Below are positions 8,225 through 16,502 of a stretch of 64,000 nucleotides of DNA, piece after piece (within the stretch, counting starts at the first letter, position 1; every line of letters starts with the position of its first letter). The notes under the pieces are model-generated. The model was not told the DNA's origin, searched no databases, and saw only the letters and a program-made list of their open reading frames with translations. Source of the DNA: Ferrovibrio terrae_A (lineage in GTDB: Bacteria; Pseudomonadota; Alphaproteobacteria; Ferrovibrionales; Ferrovibrionaceae); NCBI RefSeq assembly GCF_943372915.1, contig NZ_CALSAN010000007.1:1-64000 (forward strand), in the 5' to 3' direction. Both the position numbers and the translations under genes were made by a program.

Positions 8225-9202
8225 TCAGTCAATGCGCGCACCAGACGCCTTGGCCACTTCAGACCAGCGCTTGATCTCGGTGCCGAGGAAGCTGCCGAAG
8301 GCGGCACCCGTCATGTTGGGCACCTCGGAACCGTTGTTCTTCCAGATCTCCTTCACCTCTGGCGTGTTCATTGCTGTGGTGACTTCCTTGGCCATGCGAT
8401 CCACCACCGCAGCCGGGGTACCCTTTGGCGCCCACATGGCATACCAGGTCGAGACCTCGTAACCATCGAGGCCGGCTTCCTTCGCAGTCGGGACATCGGG
8501 GAAAGCGGCCGAGCGCTTGGCCGATGCCACCGCCAGCGCCTTGATGCGGCCGGCCTTGATCTGCGCTGCCGAGGATCCCAGGCCATCAAAGATCATCTCG
8601 ATACCCTGGCCGCCGACGAGATCCTGCATGGCCGGACCGGCGCCACGATAGGGCACATGGGTGATGTCGGTTTTGGTCAGGATCTTGAACAACTCGCCGG
8701 CCAGATGATGCGAAGTACCATTGCCGGCCGAACCGTAGCTCAGCTTGCCCGGCTTGGCCTTGGCCTCGTCAATCAGCTGCTTCAGCGTCGTGGCCGAGGT
8801 GCGGCTGGTATTGATCACCACCACCTGCGGCGGCTGCGCCAGCAGCGCGACCGGCACGAAATCCTTCTCGATATCGTAATCCAGCTTCGGATAGACCGAA
8901 GGCGCGATGGCATGGTGCGCACCGCCGATGAAGAAGGTGTAGCCATCCGGCGCCGCACGCGCCGCTACGCCGGCACCCACGGTGCCGCCGGCGCCGCCGC
9001 GATTGTCGATCACCACCTGCTTGCCGAGCTGGTTGCCCAGATGCGCCGCCAGCGGTCGGGCGAAGGCATCGGTGCCGCCGCCGGCCGGGAAGGGCACGAC
9101 AAAGGTGATCGGTTTCTCGGGCCATGCCTGCGCCTGCACGCCATGCGCGCCGAAGGTCGCTGCGGCCAAGACCGCCACCGTTAACGTCAGAATCTGCCGC
9201 AT
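8225..9202 (-). CDS. Bug/TctC-family tripartite tricarboxylate transporter substrate-binding protein
   Basis: This 325-aa periplasmic receptor has a Sec signal peptide (about 1-24, ending GVQAQA), then the family opening WPEKPITFVVPFPAGGGTDA and later DNRGGAGGTVGAGVAA, both part of the ligand-carboxylate-binding loops. The family binds small carboxylates such as citrate, aromatic acids or other organic acids for TctAB transport or for sensing. No tctA or tctB gene is next to it, so it is an orphan receptor, a very common situation. The ATG at 9202 has GGGAGAG upstream. A clear terminator follows. Confidence 0.92.
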   Translation of the reverse strand: MRQILTLTVAVLAAATFGAHGVQAQAWPEKPITFVVPFPAGGGTDAFARPLAAHLGNQLGKQVVIDNRGGAGGTVGAGVAARAAPDGYTFFIGGAHHAIAPSVYPKLDYDIEKDFVPVALLAQPPQVVVINTSRTSATTLKQLIDEAKAKPGKLSYGSAGNGTSHHLAGELFKILTKTDITHVPYRGAGPAMQDLVGGQGIEMIFDGLGSSAAQIKAGRIKALAVASAKRSAAFPDVPTAKEAGLDGYEVSTWYAMWAPKGTPAAVVDRMAKEVTTAMNTPEVKEIWKNNGSEVPNMTGAAFGSFLGTEIKRWSEVAKASGARID

Positions 9203-9286
9203 AATGTCTCTCCCTTCCAAGCGAGCCGGTTCAATCCGGCTGTCGCGCGTTTCCTCAGGATCAAGACTCTTAAGGCAAAGCTGCCG

Positions 9287-9313
9287 GCAGACCAACAATT
9301 TCGTTGGACCTGC
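9287..9313. repeat. short imperfect inverted repeat between the GDT1 and Bug receptor genes
   Basis: GCAG-A-CCAAC (9287-9296) mirrors GTTGG-AC-CTGC (9303-9313) around AATTTC. It lies 85 bp upstream of the Bug receptor start and downstream of the GDT1 stop, so it may be an operator or a weak terminator without a T-run. Confidence 0.35.
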
Positions 9314-9347
9314 AACCGTTTTGCACTGCACACCGATGCCGAAATTT

Positions 9348-9974
9348 TCACCCCGCCAGCAACACCGCCAGCGCAAGCAGGACAAAGGCGCCGGCAGCGA
9401 TGTAGCGGACCTGGACCAGCGGCAGTCGGCGCAACAGGGCTTCGCCAAAGAAAACCACCGGCACATTCGCCAGCATCAGACCCAGGGTGCTGCCGAGGGT
9501 GATCACCAGCACGGCATCGAAACGCGCCGCTAATGCAGTGGTGGCCAGCTGTGTCTTGTCACCGATCTCGGCCAGAAAAAACAACACCAGCGTGGTGAGG
9601 AAGGCACCCCAGCGCCCGGCCTTGGGCGCGGCATCATCATCCAGCTTGTCCGGGATCAGAGTCCAGACAGCCATGGCGACAAAGGACGCAATCAGCACCC
9701 AGCGCAGCACGCGTGGTTCCAGCAGGCCTTCGATCCACACGCCAAGCGCCGCAGCCGCAAGATGGTTGGCAATTGTGGCCGCCAGGATCCCGGCCATGAT
9801 CGGCCACGGCTTTTTAAAACGCGCGGCCAGCAGCAGCGACAGCAACTGCGTCTTGTCGCCGATTTCGGCGATGGCGACCACGCCGGTGGTCGTGAGGAAC
9901 GGGCCGGCGAAATCTGGGGCAATGTCTGAAAACACGGGGCAGCTCGAAACGGACCGGGCGGCGATACTGGCCAT
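9348..9974 (-). CDS. TMEM165/GDT1 (UPF0016) family cation transporter, probable Mn2+ exporter
   Basis: The roughly 208-aa membrane protein is an internal duplication of three helices each, carrying the family signature twice: EIGDKTQLLSLLLAARFKK and EIGDKTQLATTALAARFD. These Glu/Asp motifs bind divalent cations; family members export Mn2+ or exchange Ca2+/Mn2+ for protons. The ATG at 9974 is chosen over an upstream in-frame TTG. The function is supported independently: the 5' leader carries a yybP-ykoY (Mn2+) riboswitch, which controls Mn2+ efflux genes. GC-rich complementary segments (TCCCG and CGGGA) between the riboswitch and start could hide the ribosome site. Confidence 0.92.
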   Translation of the reverse strand: MASIAARSVSSCPVFSDIAPDFAGPFLTTTGVVAIAEIGDKTQLLSLLLAARFKKPWPIMAGILAATIANHLAAAALGVWIEGLLEPRVLRWVLIASFVAMAVWTLIPDKLDDDAAPKAGRWGAFLTTLVLFFLAEIGDKTQLATTALAARFDAVLVITLGSTLGLMLANVPVVFFGEALLRRLPLVQVRYIAAGAFVLLALAVLLAG

Positions 9975-10019
9975 AGGCTGTCCCGTCGCCGCCCGGTCCG
10001 GGATGCAACGGTACAAGCC

Positions 10020-10150
10020 TAAGGTCTCGCCATACCGAAGTGGATTCGGTCCGAAAGCGCCAAGGCAAGAGGGCTGGTCTCCGCTCGCCTAGTCTGTTGA
10101 CGCTGTCCCCGCTCATCTTCTGCAAGACGGCGGACGGCTACTCCCCAAAG
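10020..10150 (-). ncRNA. yybP-ykoY manganese riboswitch
   Basis: On the minus strand the leader opens with TTTGGGGAGTAGC (complement of 10137-10149), the conserved L1 element of this class, and closes with GGCGAGACCTTAGG, containing the conserved L3 element GAGACC (complement of 10023-10028). Flanking CC..GG segments can close the P1 helix. The intervening arm is long and GC-rich. The class is an established Mn2+-sensing ON switch for efflux genes, and the next gene is a GDT1-family exporter, so both halves agree. Exact edges are estimated. Confidence 0.82.
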
Positions 10151-10161
10151 GGTGCGGTGCA

Positions 10162-10190
10162 GGTGTAGCGCGAATACTCCGCGCTGCCAA
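10162..10190 (-). promoter_or_regulatory. candidate promoter for the Mn2+ riboswitch transcript
   Basis: On the minus strand TTGGCA (complement of 10185-10190) and TACACC (complement of 10162-10167) are 17 bp apart. Transcription would begin a few bases before the riboswitch. The -10 box is a weak match. The remaining stretch to the comM start at 10295 shows nothing else. Confidence 0.45.
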
Positions 10191-10294
10191 GATATGCGGT
10201 GGCGCATACGCCTCTATTCGCTTCGCGCGAGAAGAAAGCCCGCAGCGCAATCGGAAGTATTGGCGTTCCGCGGAACAAACGATAAACTGCCGGA

Positions 10295-11842
10295 ATGGTC
10301 GCACGCTGCCGTACCGTCGCATTCCAGGGCATCGAGGTGATGCCGGTCGAGGCGCAGGTGCAGCTTGCCAACGGCCTGCCGGCTTTTGCCGTGGTCGGCC
10401 TGGCCGACAAGGCGGTGGCGGAAAGCCGCGAACGCGTGCGCGGCGCCTTGGGTGCCATCGGGCTGGCCCTGCCGCCCAGGCGCATCACGGTCAATCTCGC
10501 GCCGGCCGACCTGCCCAAGGAGGGCAGTCATTACGATCTGCCCATCGCGCTGGCTCTGCTGGCCGCCATGGGCGTGCTGCCGCCCGATGCCCTGGACGGC
10601 TTTGTGGCCCTGGGCGAACTTGGTCTCGACGGCGCCATCGGCCCGGTGACCGGCATTCTGCCTGCAGCCCTTTCCGCCCATGCCAATGACCGCGGCCTGA
10701 TCTGCCCGCAGGCGCAGGGTGGCGAGGCGGCCTGGGCCGGCGATGCAGCCCGGGTGCTGGCTGCACCATCGCTGCTGGCCCTGATCAATCATTTCAAGGG
10801 CAGCCAGGTGCTGCCCACGCCACAGGCCGGCATCGCGGCGGAAGACGACCGCGCCCTGCCCGACCTGCGCGACATCAAGGGACAGGAAAGCGCAAAGCGA
10901 GCGCTGGAGATCGCCGCGGCCGGCGCCCATAACCTGCTGCTGATCGGCCCGCCGGGTGCGGGCAAATCGATGCTGGCGCAACGCCTGCCCGGCATCCTGC
11001 CGCCGCTCGATTCCGCCGAGATTCTTGAGGTCAGCATGATCGCCTCGCTGGCCGGTCAACTGGCCGAGGGCAAGCTGACGCGGCGGCGACCGTTCCGCGC
11101 GCCCCATCATTCGGCGTCAATGGCAGCCCTGGTCGGTGGCGGCCATCGCGCCAGGCCGGGCGAAGTGAGCCTTGCCCATCTGGGCGTGCTGTTCCTCGAT
11201 GAGCTGCCGGAATTCAATCGCCAGTCGCTCGATTCCTTACGCCAGCCACTGGAAAGCGGTGAGGCCGTGGTGGCGCGTGCCAATGCGCATGTCAGCTATC
11301 CGGCCCGCGTGCAGCTGGTGGCCGCGATGAATCCGTGCCGCTGCGGCCATCTCGGCGATCCGGCACAGGCCTGCAGCCGGGCACCAAAATGCGCCGGCGA
11401 CTACCAGGCGCGCCTGTCCGGCCCGCTGCTCGATCGCATCGATCTCACGCTGGAAGTGCCGGCCGTCAGCCCCGATGATCTCAGCGCACCGCCACCTGGC
11501 GAGAATAGCGCCACCGTCGCTGCCCGCGTGGCGCAGGCCCGTGCCATCCAGCGCGACCGCTACTCCCGCACCGGCAGCGGTGGATTGTCGAAAGACGGCC
11601 GCAGCGTGATCCGCACCAATGCTCAGGCCGATGGCCAACTGCTGGAGCTGATTGCAGCCCCCGACGATGCCGGGCGCAACCTGCTGACCGAGGCTGCCAA
11701 GGCGATGCATCTGACGGCGCGCGGCTATCACCGCGTGCTGCGCGTGGCCCGCACGCTGGCCGACCTGGATGGCAGCGACAGCGTGCGCCGGAGCCACGTG
11801 GCGGAAGCGCTGAGTTATCGCAGGCTGGGGTTTGTGAGGTAA
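10295..11842 (+). CDS. ComM/YifB family Mg-chelatase-like AAA+ ATPase
   Basis: This 515-aa protein has the ComM layout: an N-terminal Lon-protease-like S5 domain (1-125), then a Mg-chelatase-type AAA+ domain with Walker A GPPGAGKS (218-225) and Walker B VLFLDE (298-303), a cysteine cluster (NPCRCGH ... KC, near 345-370) and a C-terminal lid. ComM is a hexameric helicase that drives branch migration when foreign DNA is integrated during natural transformation. The start MVARCRTVAFQGIE matches the usual N-terminus of the family. It stands alone in front of a bidirectional hairpin. Confidence 0.94.
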   Translation: MVARCRTVAFQGIEVMPVEAQVQLANGLPAFAVVGLADKAVAESRERVRGALGAIGLALPPRRITVNLAPADLPKEGSHYDLPIALALLAAMGVLPPDALDGFVALGELGLDGAIGPVTGILPAALSAHANDRGLICPQAQGGEAAWAGDAARVLAAPSLLALINHFKGSQVLPTPQAGIAAEDDRALPDLRDIKGQESAKRALEIAAAGAHNLLLIGPPGAGKSMLAQRLPGILPPLDSAEILEVSMIASLAGQLAEGKLTRRRPFRAPHHSASMAALVGGGHRARPGEVSLAHLGVLFLDELPEFNRQSLDSLRQPLESGEAVVARANAHVSYPARVQLVAAMNPCRCGHLGDPAQACSRAPKCAGDYQARLSGPLLDRIDLTLEVPAVSPDDLSAPPPGENSATVAARVAQARAIQRDRYSRTGSGGLSKDGRSVIRTNAQADGQLLELIAAPDDAGRNLLTEAAKAMHLTARGYHRVLRVARTLADLDGSDSVRRSHVAEALSYRRLGFVR

Positions 11843-11846
11843 GAAA

Positions 11847-11870
11847 AAGGGCGCCGTTGCCGGCGCCCTT
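11847..11870. terminator. terminator hairpin shared by comM and cheW (convergent)
   Basis: AAGGGCGCC (11847-11855) and GGCGCCCTT (11862-11870) form a perfect 9-bp stem. On the minus strand TTTTTCTT follows, an excellent tail for the receptor-cheW transcript. On the plus strand the tail is poorer, so it terminates comM less clearly. Confidence 0.85.
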
Positions 11871-11896
11871 TACAGGTTTTGCTCACGACGACTCCG

Positions 11897-12400
11897 TCAT
11901 GCCGCGATTTTTTCCGTCTCACGAATATGATCCGGAATGCGGGAGCCAACCAGGATATCCAGATCGAGGAACGAGACCATTCGCGACTCGCGTGCAAGAA
12001 GCGCAGTCAGAAATGCGTTCTCATCCTCCATCCCCGTTTGCGGCACCGGCTGCAGCTCGCCCGCTGTCGCGGAGAGAATATCCGAGACGGCATCGACCAG
12101 CAGGCCATAGAAACCAGCAGCGGCCTCAACCACAATCACAACATGTGTGGCGGTCGGCGAACTGCGCTCGGCCCCAAGCCGGATACGCAGATCATAGATC
12201 GGCACCACCTGGCCCCGCAGATTGATGACACCCCGAACTGCAGGCGGGCAATTCGGCAGCGGATTTTCCACTGTCCAGCCGCGGATTTCACGGACGGCCA
12301 GAATGTCGATGCCATATTCCTGGCCGGCAGCTGCGAAAGTGAGATACTCCCGCTCGGCATGACTGAGCATGCCACCGTCAGAAGCGACAACCGCGCCCAT
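11897..12400 (-). CDS. cheW: CheW chemotaxis coupling protein
   Basis: This 167-aa protein is one CheW domain (YLTFAAAGQEYGIDILAVREI, RGVINLRGQVVPIYDLRIRL, GLLVDAVSDIL), linking chemoreceptors to the CheA kinase. The ATG at 12400 shares its A with the TGA stop of the receptor gene (TGATG), and GGGAG lies 9 nt upstream, so translation is coupled. A GTG at 12415 would lengthen it by five residues. No cheA or cheR lies beside it, so this is a two-gene receptor-adaptor unit that must feed a kinase encoded elsewhere. Confidence 0.95.
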   Translation of the reverse strand: MGAVVASDGGMLSHAEREYLTFAAAGQEYGIDILAVREIRGWTVENPLPNCPPAVRGVINLRGQVVPIYDLRIRLGAERSSPTATHVVIVVEAAAGFYGLLVDAVSDILSATAGELQPVPQTGMEDENAFLTALLARESRMVSFLDLDILVGSRIPDHIRETEKIAA

Positions 12401-14250
12401 CAGAATTGCTCCCACGTGCTGTCCTGCGGCTTGACCGCAGCATTGCCATTGGTGGCGACCACTTTAATCACTTTGGCCATCTTCTGGGCCGGGCGCTTGT
12501 CGGCCGATTTTTGCGGCAACCGGGTAACTGTGGCAGAAGTACTACGCTGCACGGAACCTGCTTCAGCACTCTGGCCGTCGATCTTGTAGCGCTGCACAAG
12601 CTCAGCCAGTTCCTGCGCCTGGCTGGAAAGCGACTGCGCCGAGGCAGAAGTCTCTTCAACCAGAGCGCCATTGCGCTGGGTCATCTCGTCCATACTGCCG
12701 ACCGCCGTGTTGATCTGCTCCAGGCCCGTCGACTGCTCACGGCTGGCCGCCGCAATTTCAGCCACGATGTCAGACACCTTCTTGATCGCGCCGACAATCT
12801 CGGTCAGCGATCCCCCGGCCTGATTGACCAGGGCGGCACCGGTCTTGACCTGCGTATTGGAGGCCTGGATCAGCGCCTTGATGTCCTTTGATGCATTGGC
12901 CGAACGCTGTGCCAGCGCACGGACTTCCTGGGCGACCACAGCAAAGCCCTTGCCGGCTTCGCCGGCGCGGGCGGCTTCCACCGAAGCATTGAGCGCCAGC
13001 AGGTTGGTCTGGAAGGCAATCTCGTCGATCAGGCCGATGATGTCGCTGATCTTCTGTGCGCTTTCCTCAATGCGCGTCACTGCCACAACGGCGTCCTGCA
13101 CCACAGAACCGCCCTTCTCGGCCGTATCGCGGGCCGCAGAGGCGAGCTGATTGGCAGCCTGGGCATTATCGGCGTTCTGCTTCACAGTCATGGTCACTTC
13201 ATGCATCGACGCGGCGGTCTCTTCGATGCTGGCGGCCTGTGATTCAGTACGGCTGGCCAGATCCTGGCTGCCCGTGGAAATCTCGTTTGAAGCGGCGGCG
13301 ATGGTGTTGGACGCCTCACGAATGCTGCTGATGATCGTGGTCATAGCGTCGACCAGATCGTTGACCCCCGCGCACAGCGAACGGATTTCGCCGGTCTTGC
13401 CATCGAGATCGATCCTCTGGGTCAGATCGTTGGCCTTCGTTGCATCGACCACGTCCTGAACCTGCTGCACTGCGAGCTGGGTCATCTGCGCCAGACGGGT
13501 CTGTGCCGTGATGTCGGTGGCATACTTCACCACTTTGTACGGCCGGCCATTGGCGTCCATGATCGGATTATAGCTGGCCTGAATCCAGACTTCCTTGCCG
13601 CCCTTGCCAATGCGCTTGTATTGCGCGGCATCATACTCGCCACGACCGAGCTTGGCCCAGAAGTCACGGTATTCCTGGCTCTCACGCAACGCCGGCTCGA
13701 CGAACAGGCTGTGATGGCGCCCCTTCACCTCATCGAGCGTATAGCCAAGCGTGTTCAGAAAGTTCTCGTTGGCATGCAGAATCTTGCCGCTCAAGTCAAA
13801 CTCGATCACCGCCTGCGCCTTGCTGATGGCGCTGAGCTGGCCTTCGTAGTTGGCCATCAGCATTTTCTGCTCGGTGATATCAGAGGCGAATTTCACCACT
13901 TTATAGGGCTTGCCGCTGCTGTTGAAGATCGGGTTGTAGGTGGCCTGGATCCAGATTTCCTTGCCGCCCTTGCCGATGCGCCTGTACTGCCCCGCATCGT
14001 ATTCACCGCGCCCCAGCTTGGCCCAGAAGTCACGATACTCGGCGCTGGCACGATAGGCCGGATCGACGAACAGGCTGTGATGCTGGCCCTTCACCTCGTC
14101 CAGGGTATAGCCGAGCGCATTCAGGAAGTTCTCGTTGGCATGCAGGATCTTCCCGGTCAGATCGAACTCGATCACCGCCTGCGCCTTGTTAATGGCATCG
14201 AACTGGGCCCTCAGATCACTTGAGCTGGGCCCCTTGGACATTCCGAACAT
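12400..14250 (-). CDS. soluble methyl-accepting chemotaxis protein with two duplicated PAS domains
   Basis: The 616-aa receptor has no membrane segment. It has two nearly identical PAS domains (about 19-127 and 141-249), a HAMP-like linker (about 255-330) and a full signalling domain with the hairpin tip DEIAFQTNLLALNASVEAAR. The last five residues, TWEQF, match the xWxxF tail that docks CheR and CheB in other receptors. The architecture resembles BdlA and other cytoplasmic two-PAS receptors that sense internal redox, oxygen or metabolic state. The PAS ligand cannot be read here. It is translationally coupled to cheW, and its 5' leader has an unusual inverted repeat. Confidence 0.95.
   Translation of the reverse strand: MFGMSKGPSSSDLRAQFDAINKAQAVIEFDLTGKILHANENFLNALGYTLDEVKGQHHSLFVDPAYRASAEYRDFWAKLGRGEYDAGQYRRIGKGGKEIWIQATYNPIFNSSGKPYKVVKFASDITEQKMLMANYEGQLSAISKAQAVIEFDLSGKILHANENFLNTLGYTLDEVKGRHHSLFVEPALRESQEYRDFWAKLGRGEYDAAQYKRIGKGGKEVWIQASYNPIMDANGRPYKVVKYATDITAQTRLAQMTQLAVQQVQDVVDATKANDLTQRIDLDGKTGEIRSLCAGVNDLVDAMTTIISSIREASNTIAAASNEISTGSQDLASRTESQAASIEETAASMHEVTMTVKQNADNAQAANQLASAARDTAEKGGSVVQDAVVAVTRIEESAQKISDIIGLIDEIAFQTNLLALNASVEAARAGEAGKGFAVVAQEVRALAQRSANASKDIKALIQASNTQVKTGAALVNQAGGSLTEIVGAIKKVSDIVAEIAAASREQSTGLEQINTAVGSMDEMTQRNGALVEETSASAQSLSSQAQELAELVQRYKIDGQSAEAGSVQRSTSATVTRLPQKSADKRPAQKMAKVIKVVATNGNAAVKPQDSTWEQF
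13504..14196 (-). repeat. tandem PAS-encoding duplication within the receptor gene
   Basis: The segments coding for residues 19-127 (13870-14196) and 141-249 (13504-13830) align without gaps at a constant offset of 122 codons. Most residues are identical (for example KAQAVIEFDL, GKILHANENFLN, YTLDEVKG and RIGKGGKE), which indicates a fairly recent duplication or gene conversion. Confidence 0.85.
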
Positions 14251-14313
14251 TTTCCACCTTTAGGCTTTTGATGCCGGATCCCTCCCGGCTAGGTGGAAGC
14301 ATCAAGCCTAAAA
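14251..14313 (-). promoter_or_regulatory. structured 5' leader of the receptor gene, possible SD-sequestering pseudoknot
   Basis: On the minus strand TTTAGGCTTGATGC pairs with GCATCAAAAGCCTAAA (14 bp plus two bulged A). Its loop carries TTCCACCT, the exact complement of AGGTGGAA, which contains the gene's Shine-Dalgarno and begins inside the last stem bases, 3 nt before the ATG at 14250. Loop-to-flank pairing would make an H-type pseudoknot or an alternative hairpin that hides the ribosome site. It fits no riboswitch class I can name. It could also be a DNA operator. Confidence 0.5.
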
Positions 14314-14485
14314 ATGTCGGGTGTTTCGAATTACAAACCTGTAATTATTGGCGGATTATCAGGAATTAACATCATTAGCGAATCACTGCCATTCCTTCGT
14401 AGCGCCCGGTCGCATGTCTACTATAGCGCGCGCTGTGGCCATGCGGCGGACGCACTGAGTTAGAGAAGCCGGGTTAGTGCGCTGA

Positions 14486-15358
14486 CTAGGTATTGTGGAC
14501 CTCGGTAAAGCGCCGCATGCCAAAAGCGAAGACCAGCCCGCCGGCATACATCAGCACGCCATAGAGGCCGCCGGGTATCGCCAGCGCATCATCCTGCAGC
14601 ACGGTGCTGGCAATCACGATGGCGAGTGTCGCATTCTGGATCGCGGTCTCGATCCCCAGCGTGACCGACTGCCGCCGCGACAGCTTTGCCAGTCCGGCGA
14701 CTGCGAAGCCGCAGGCCAGCATGACCAGGTTGAGCGTGAGGGCAAAGCCCGCCAGACTGCCGAGATTGTCGCGCAGCAGAGCCCAGTTCTTGGCCACCGC
14801 GCCCAGCACGATCAGGATGAACAGGATCGCCGCCAGCCGCGTCGCCCGCGGTTCCCAGCGCAGCGCGCCGGCCGACCAGCGATGACGCACCAGCATGCCG
14901 AGTCCCACCGGCACGCCCAGCATCAGGAAGATCTGCCCCATCATCAGGCCGACCGGAACGGAAACGGTCTGCGCAGCGCCAGAAAAATGCTGCATCGACC
15001 AGATCACAATCGGCGGCAGCGTGAAGATCGTTGCCACACTGGCCACCGCCGTGAAGCTGACCGCCAGCGCCACATCGCCGCGCGCGATATAGGTGAGCAG
15101 GTTGGAGGTGGTGCCGGTCGGACAAGCGGCCAATATCATGAAGCCGATGGCGAACGTGCCGCTCAGGCCGAAGGCCTTGATCAGCAGGAAGCAGATCACT
15201 GGCAGCAGTATGAAGTGGCACAGCACGCCCACCAGCAGCGCGCGCGGTTGGCGCACGATGCGGACAAAATCGGCCAGCGTCAGGCCCAGCCCCAGCGTGA
15301 ACATGATGAATGCGAGAATGGCCGGCAGCAGAATGCCGGTAACGATATCGCCGTCCAT
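14486..15358 (-). CDS. bile acid:sodium symporter (BASS) family transporter
   Basis: This 290-aa membrane protein has 8-10 hydrophobic segments and typical BASS/SBF features: an N-terminal panel-domain helix, FMILAACPTGTTSNLLTYIARGD in the crossover region and GIETAIQNATLAIVIAS near the C-terminus. Members take up organic anions (bile acids, 2-oxo acids, pantoate) with Na+. The ATG at 15358 has GGGAGGGAG upstream; the longer frame is not credible. It diverges from the DMT transporter gene. The substrate is unknown. Confidence 0.87.
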   Translation of the reverse strand: MDGDIVTGILLPAILAFIMFTLGLGLTLADFVRIVRQPRALLVGVLCHFILLPVICFLLIKAFGLSGTFAIGFMILAACPTGTTSNLLTYIARGDVALAVSFTAVASVATIFTLPPIVIWSMQHFSGAAQTVSVPVGLMMGQIFLMLGVPVGLGMLVRHRWSAGALRWEPRATRLAAILFILIVLGAVAKNWALLRDNLGSLAGFALTLNLVMLACGFAVAGLAKLSRRQSVTLGIETAIQNATLAIVIASTVLQDDALAIPGGLYGVLMYAGGLVFAFGMRRFTEVHNT

Positions 15359-15589
15359 GGCGCTCCCTCCCTGCCGTCTATAGCGGCATTGTGCGGGCGG
15401 TGTCGTGGCACCGCTCGCATCACGATACGCGATGCAGGATGCGGTTTCCACGCCTGCCTTGGCGCATTGTCGGGGTGCAATCGCAGGGTCGCAATGCTTC
15501 GGCCGACACCGTAGCATTGGCCGATGCCTCCGCCCGACCGGCATGCCATGGTGCGGCCGAAGCCCAGATATCCAGGATCAGTATCTCTC

Positions 15590-16498
15590 ATGACCGTTGC
15601 CGCCGCAGTCCAGCCCCGCCCATTGATGATCGAATTCCTGCTGCTGGCCACGCTGGCGACGCTGTGGGGTGCGTCCTACACCTTCATCAAGCTGGGCGTG
15701 CAGACCATTCCGCCGGTGACTCTGATCGCCGCCCGCACGGTGATTGCTGGTGGCCTGTTACTCCTGATCCTGCGCCTGCGCGGGATCGGCCTGCCGCGCG
15801 ATGCCGCCACCTGGCGCCATCTGGCGATCCAGGCCTGCATCAACTCGGTGCTGCCGTTTACCCTGATCGCCTGGGCCGAGACCCGCATCGAGGCCGGCCT
15901 TGCAACGATCCTGAACGCCACGACACCGATCTTCGCCTTCCTGATCACCTGGGCGGTCACCCGGCATGAGGCCGTATCGGCACGCAAGCTGTTCGGCACC
16001 ATCATGGGACTGGGCGGCGTCTGCCTGATTATCGGTGTCGGCGTGTTCACCGATCTGGGCAGCGACCTGTGGGGCCAGCTGGCCATGCTGCTGGCCTCGC
16101 TATCCTATGGCGCCGCGGCCATCTACGGCCACAATTTCAAGCATCTCGATTCGATGGTGCCGGCAACCGGATCGCTGCTCTGCGGCGCTGTTGTGATGGT
16201 GCCACTCAGCCTGATCATCGATCAGCCCTGGACGCTGCAGCCGTCGCAGGCCTCCCTGCTGGCGCTGATTGGCCTCTCGGTGTTTTCCACCGCACTGGCT
16301 TTCGTGATCTACTTCCGCCTGGTACGCACGCTGGGTTCGGTCGGCACAACTTCGCAGGCCTATCTGCGCATCCCGATCGGGGTTGGCATCGGCGTGGTGT
16401 TTCTGGGTGAGAGCCTGGCCGGCTCAGCCTGGATTGGCCTGGTGTTCGTGATCGTCGGCGTGGCGGCCATGTCGCTGCCGGCGCGCAGCAAGGCGTGA
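15590..16498 (+). CDS. EamA/DMT family transporter
   Basis: The 302-aa protein shows ten hydrophobic helices formed by two EamA repeats, with the typical WGASYTFIKLGVQTIPPVTLIAAR opening (split by family convention after the first helix) and FSTALAFVIYFRLVRTLGS in the second repeat. Such proteins export or import small metabolites such as amino acids and nucleobases; the substrate is not predictable. The ATG at 15590 follows a weak AGGA; an internal ATG at 15626 would still keep all helices. It overlaps nothing and faces the minus-strand PAS gene end to end. Confidence 0.85.
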   Translation: MTVAAAVQPRPLMIEFLLLATLATLWGASYTFIKLGVQTIPPVTLIAARTVIAGGLLLLILRLRGIGLPRDAATWRHLAIQACINSVLPFTLIAWAETRIEAGLATILNATTPIFAFLITWAVTRHEAVSARKLFGTIMGLGGVCLIIGVGVFTDLGSDLWGQLAMLLASLSYGAAAIYGHNFKHLDSMVPATGSLLCGAVVMVPLSLIIDQPWTLQPSQASLLALIGLSVFSTALAFVIYFRLVRTLGSVGTTSQAYLRIPIGVGIGVVFLGESLAGSAWIGLVFVIVGVAAMSLPARSKA

Positions 16499-16502
16499 CA
16501 AT

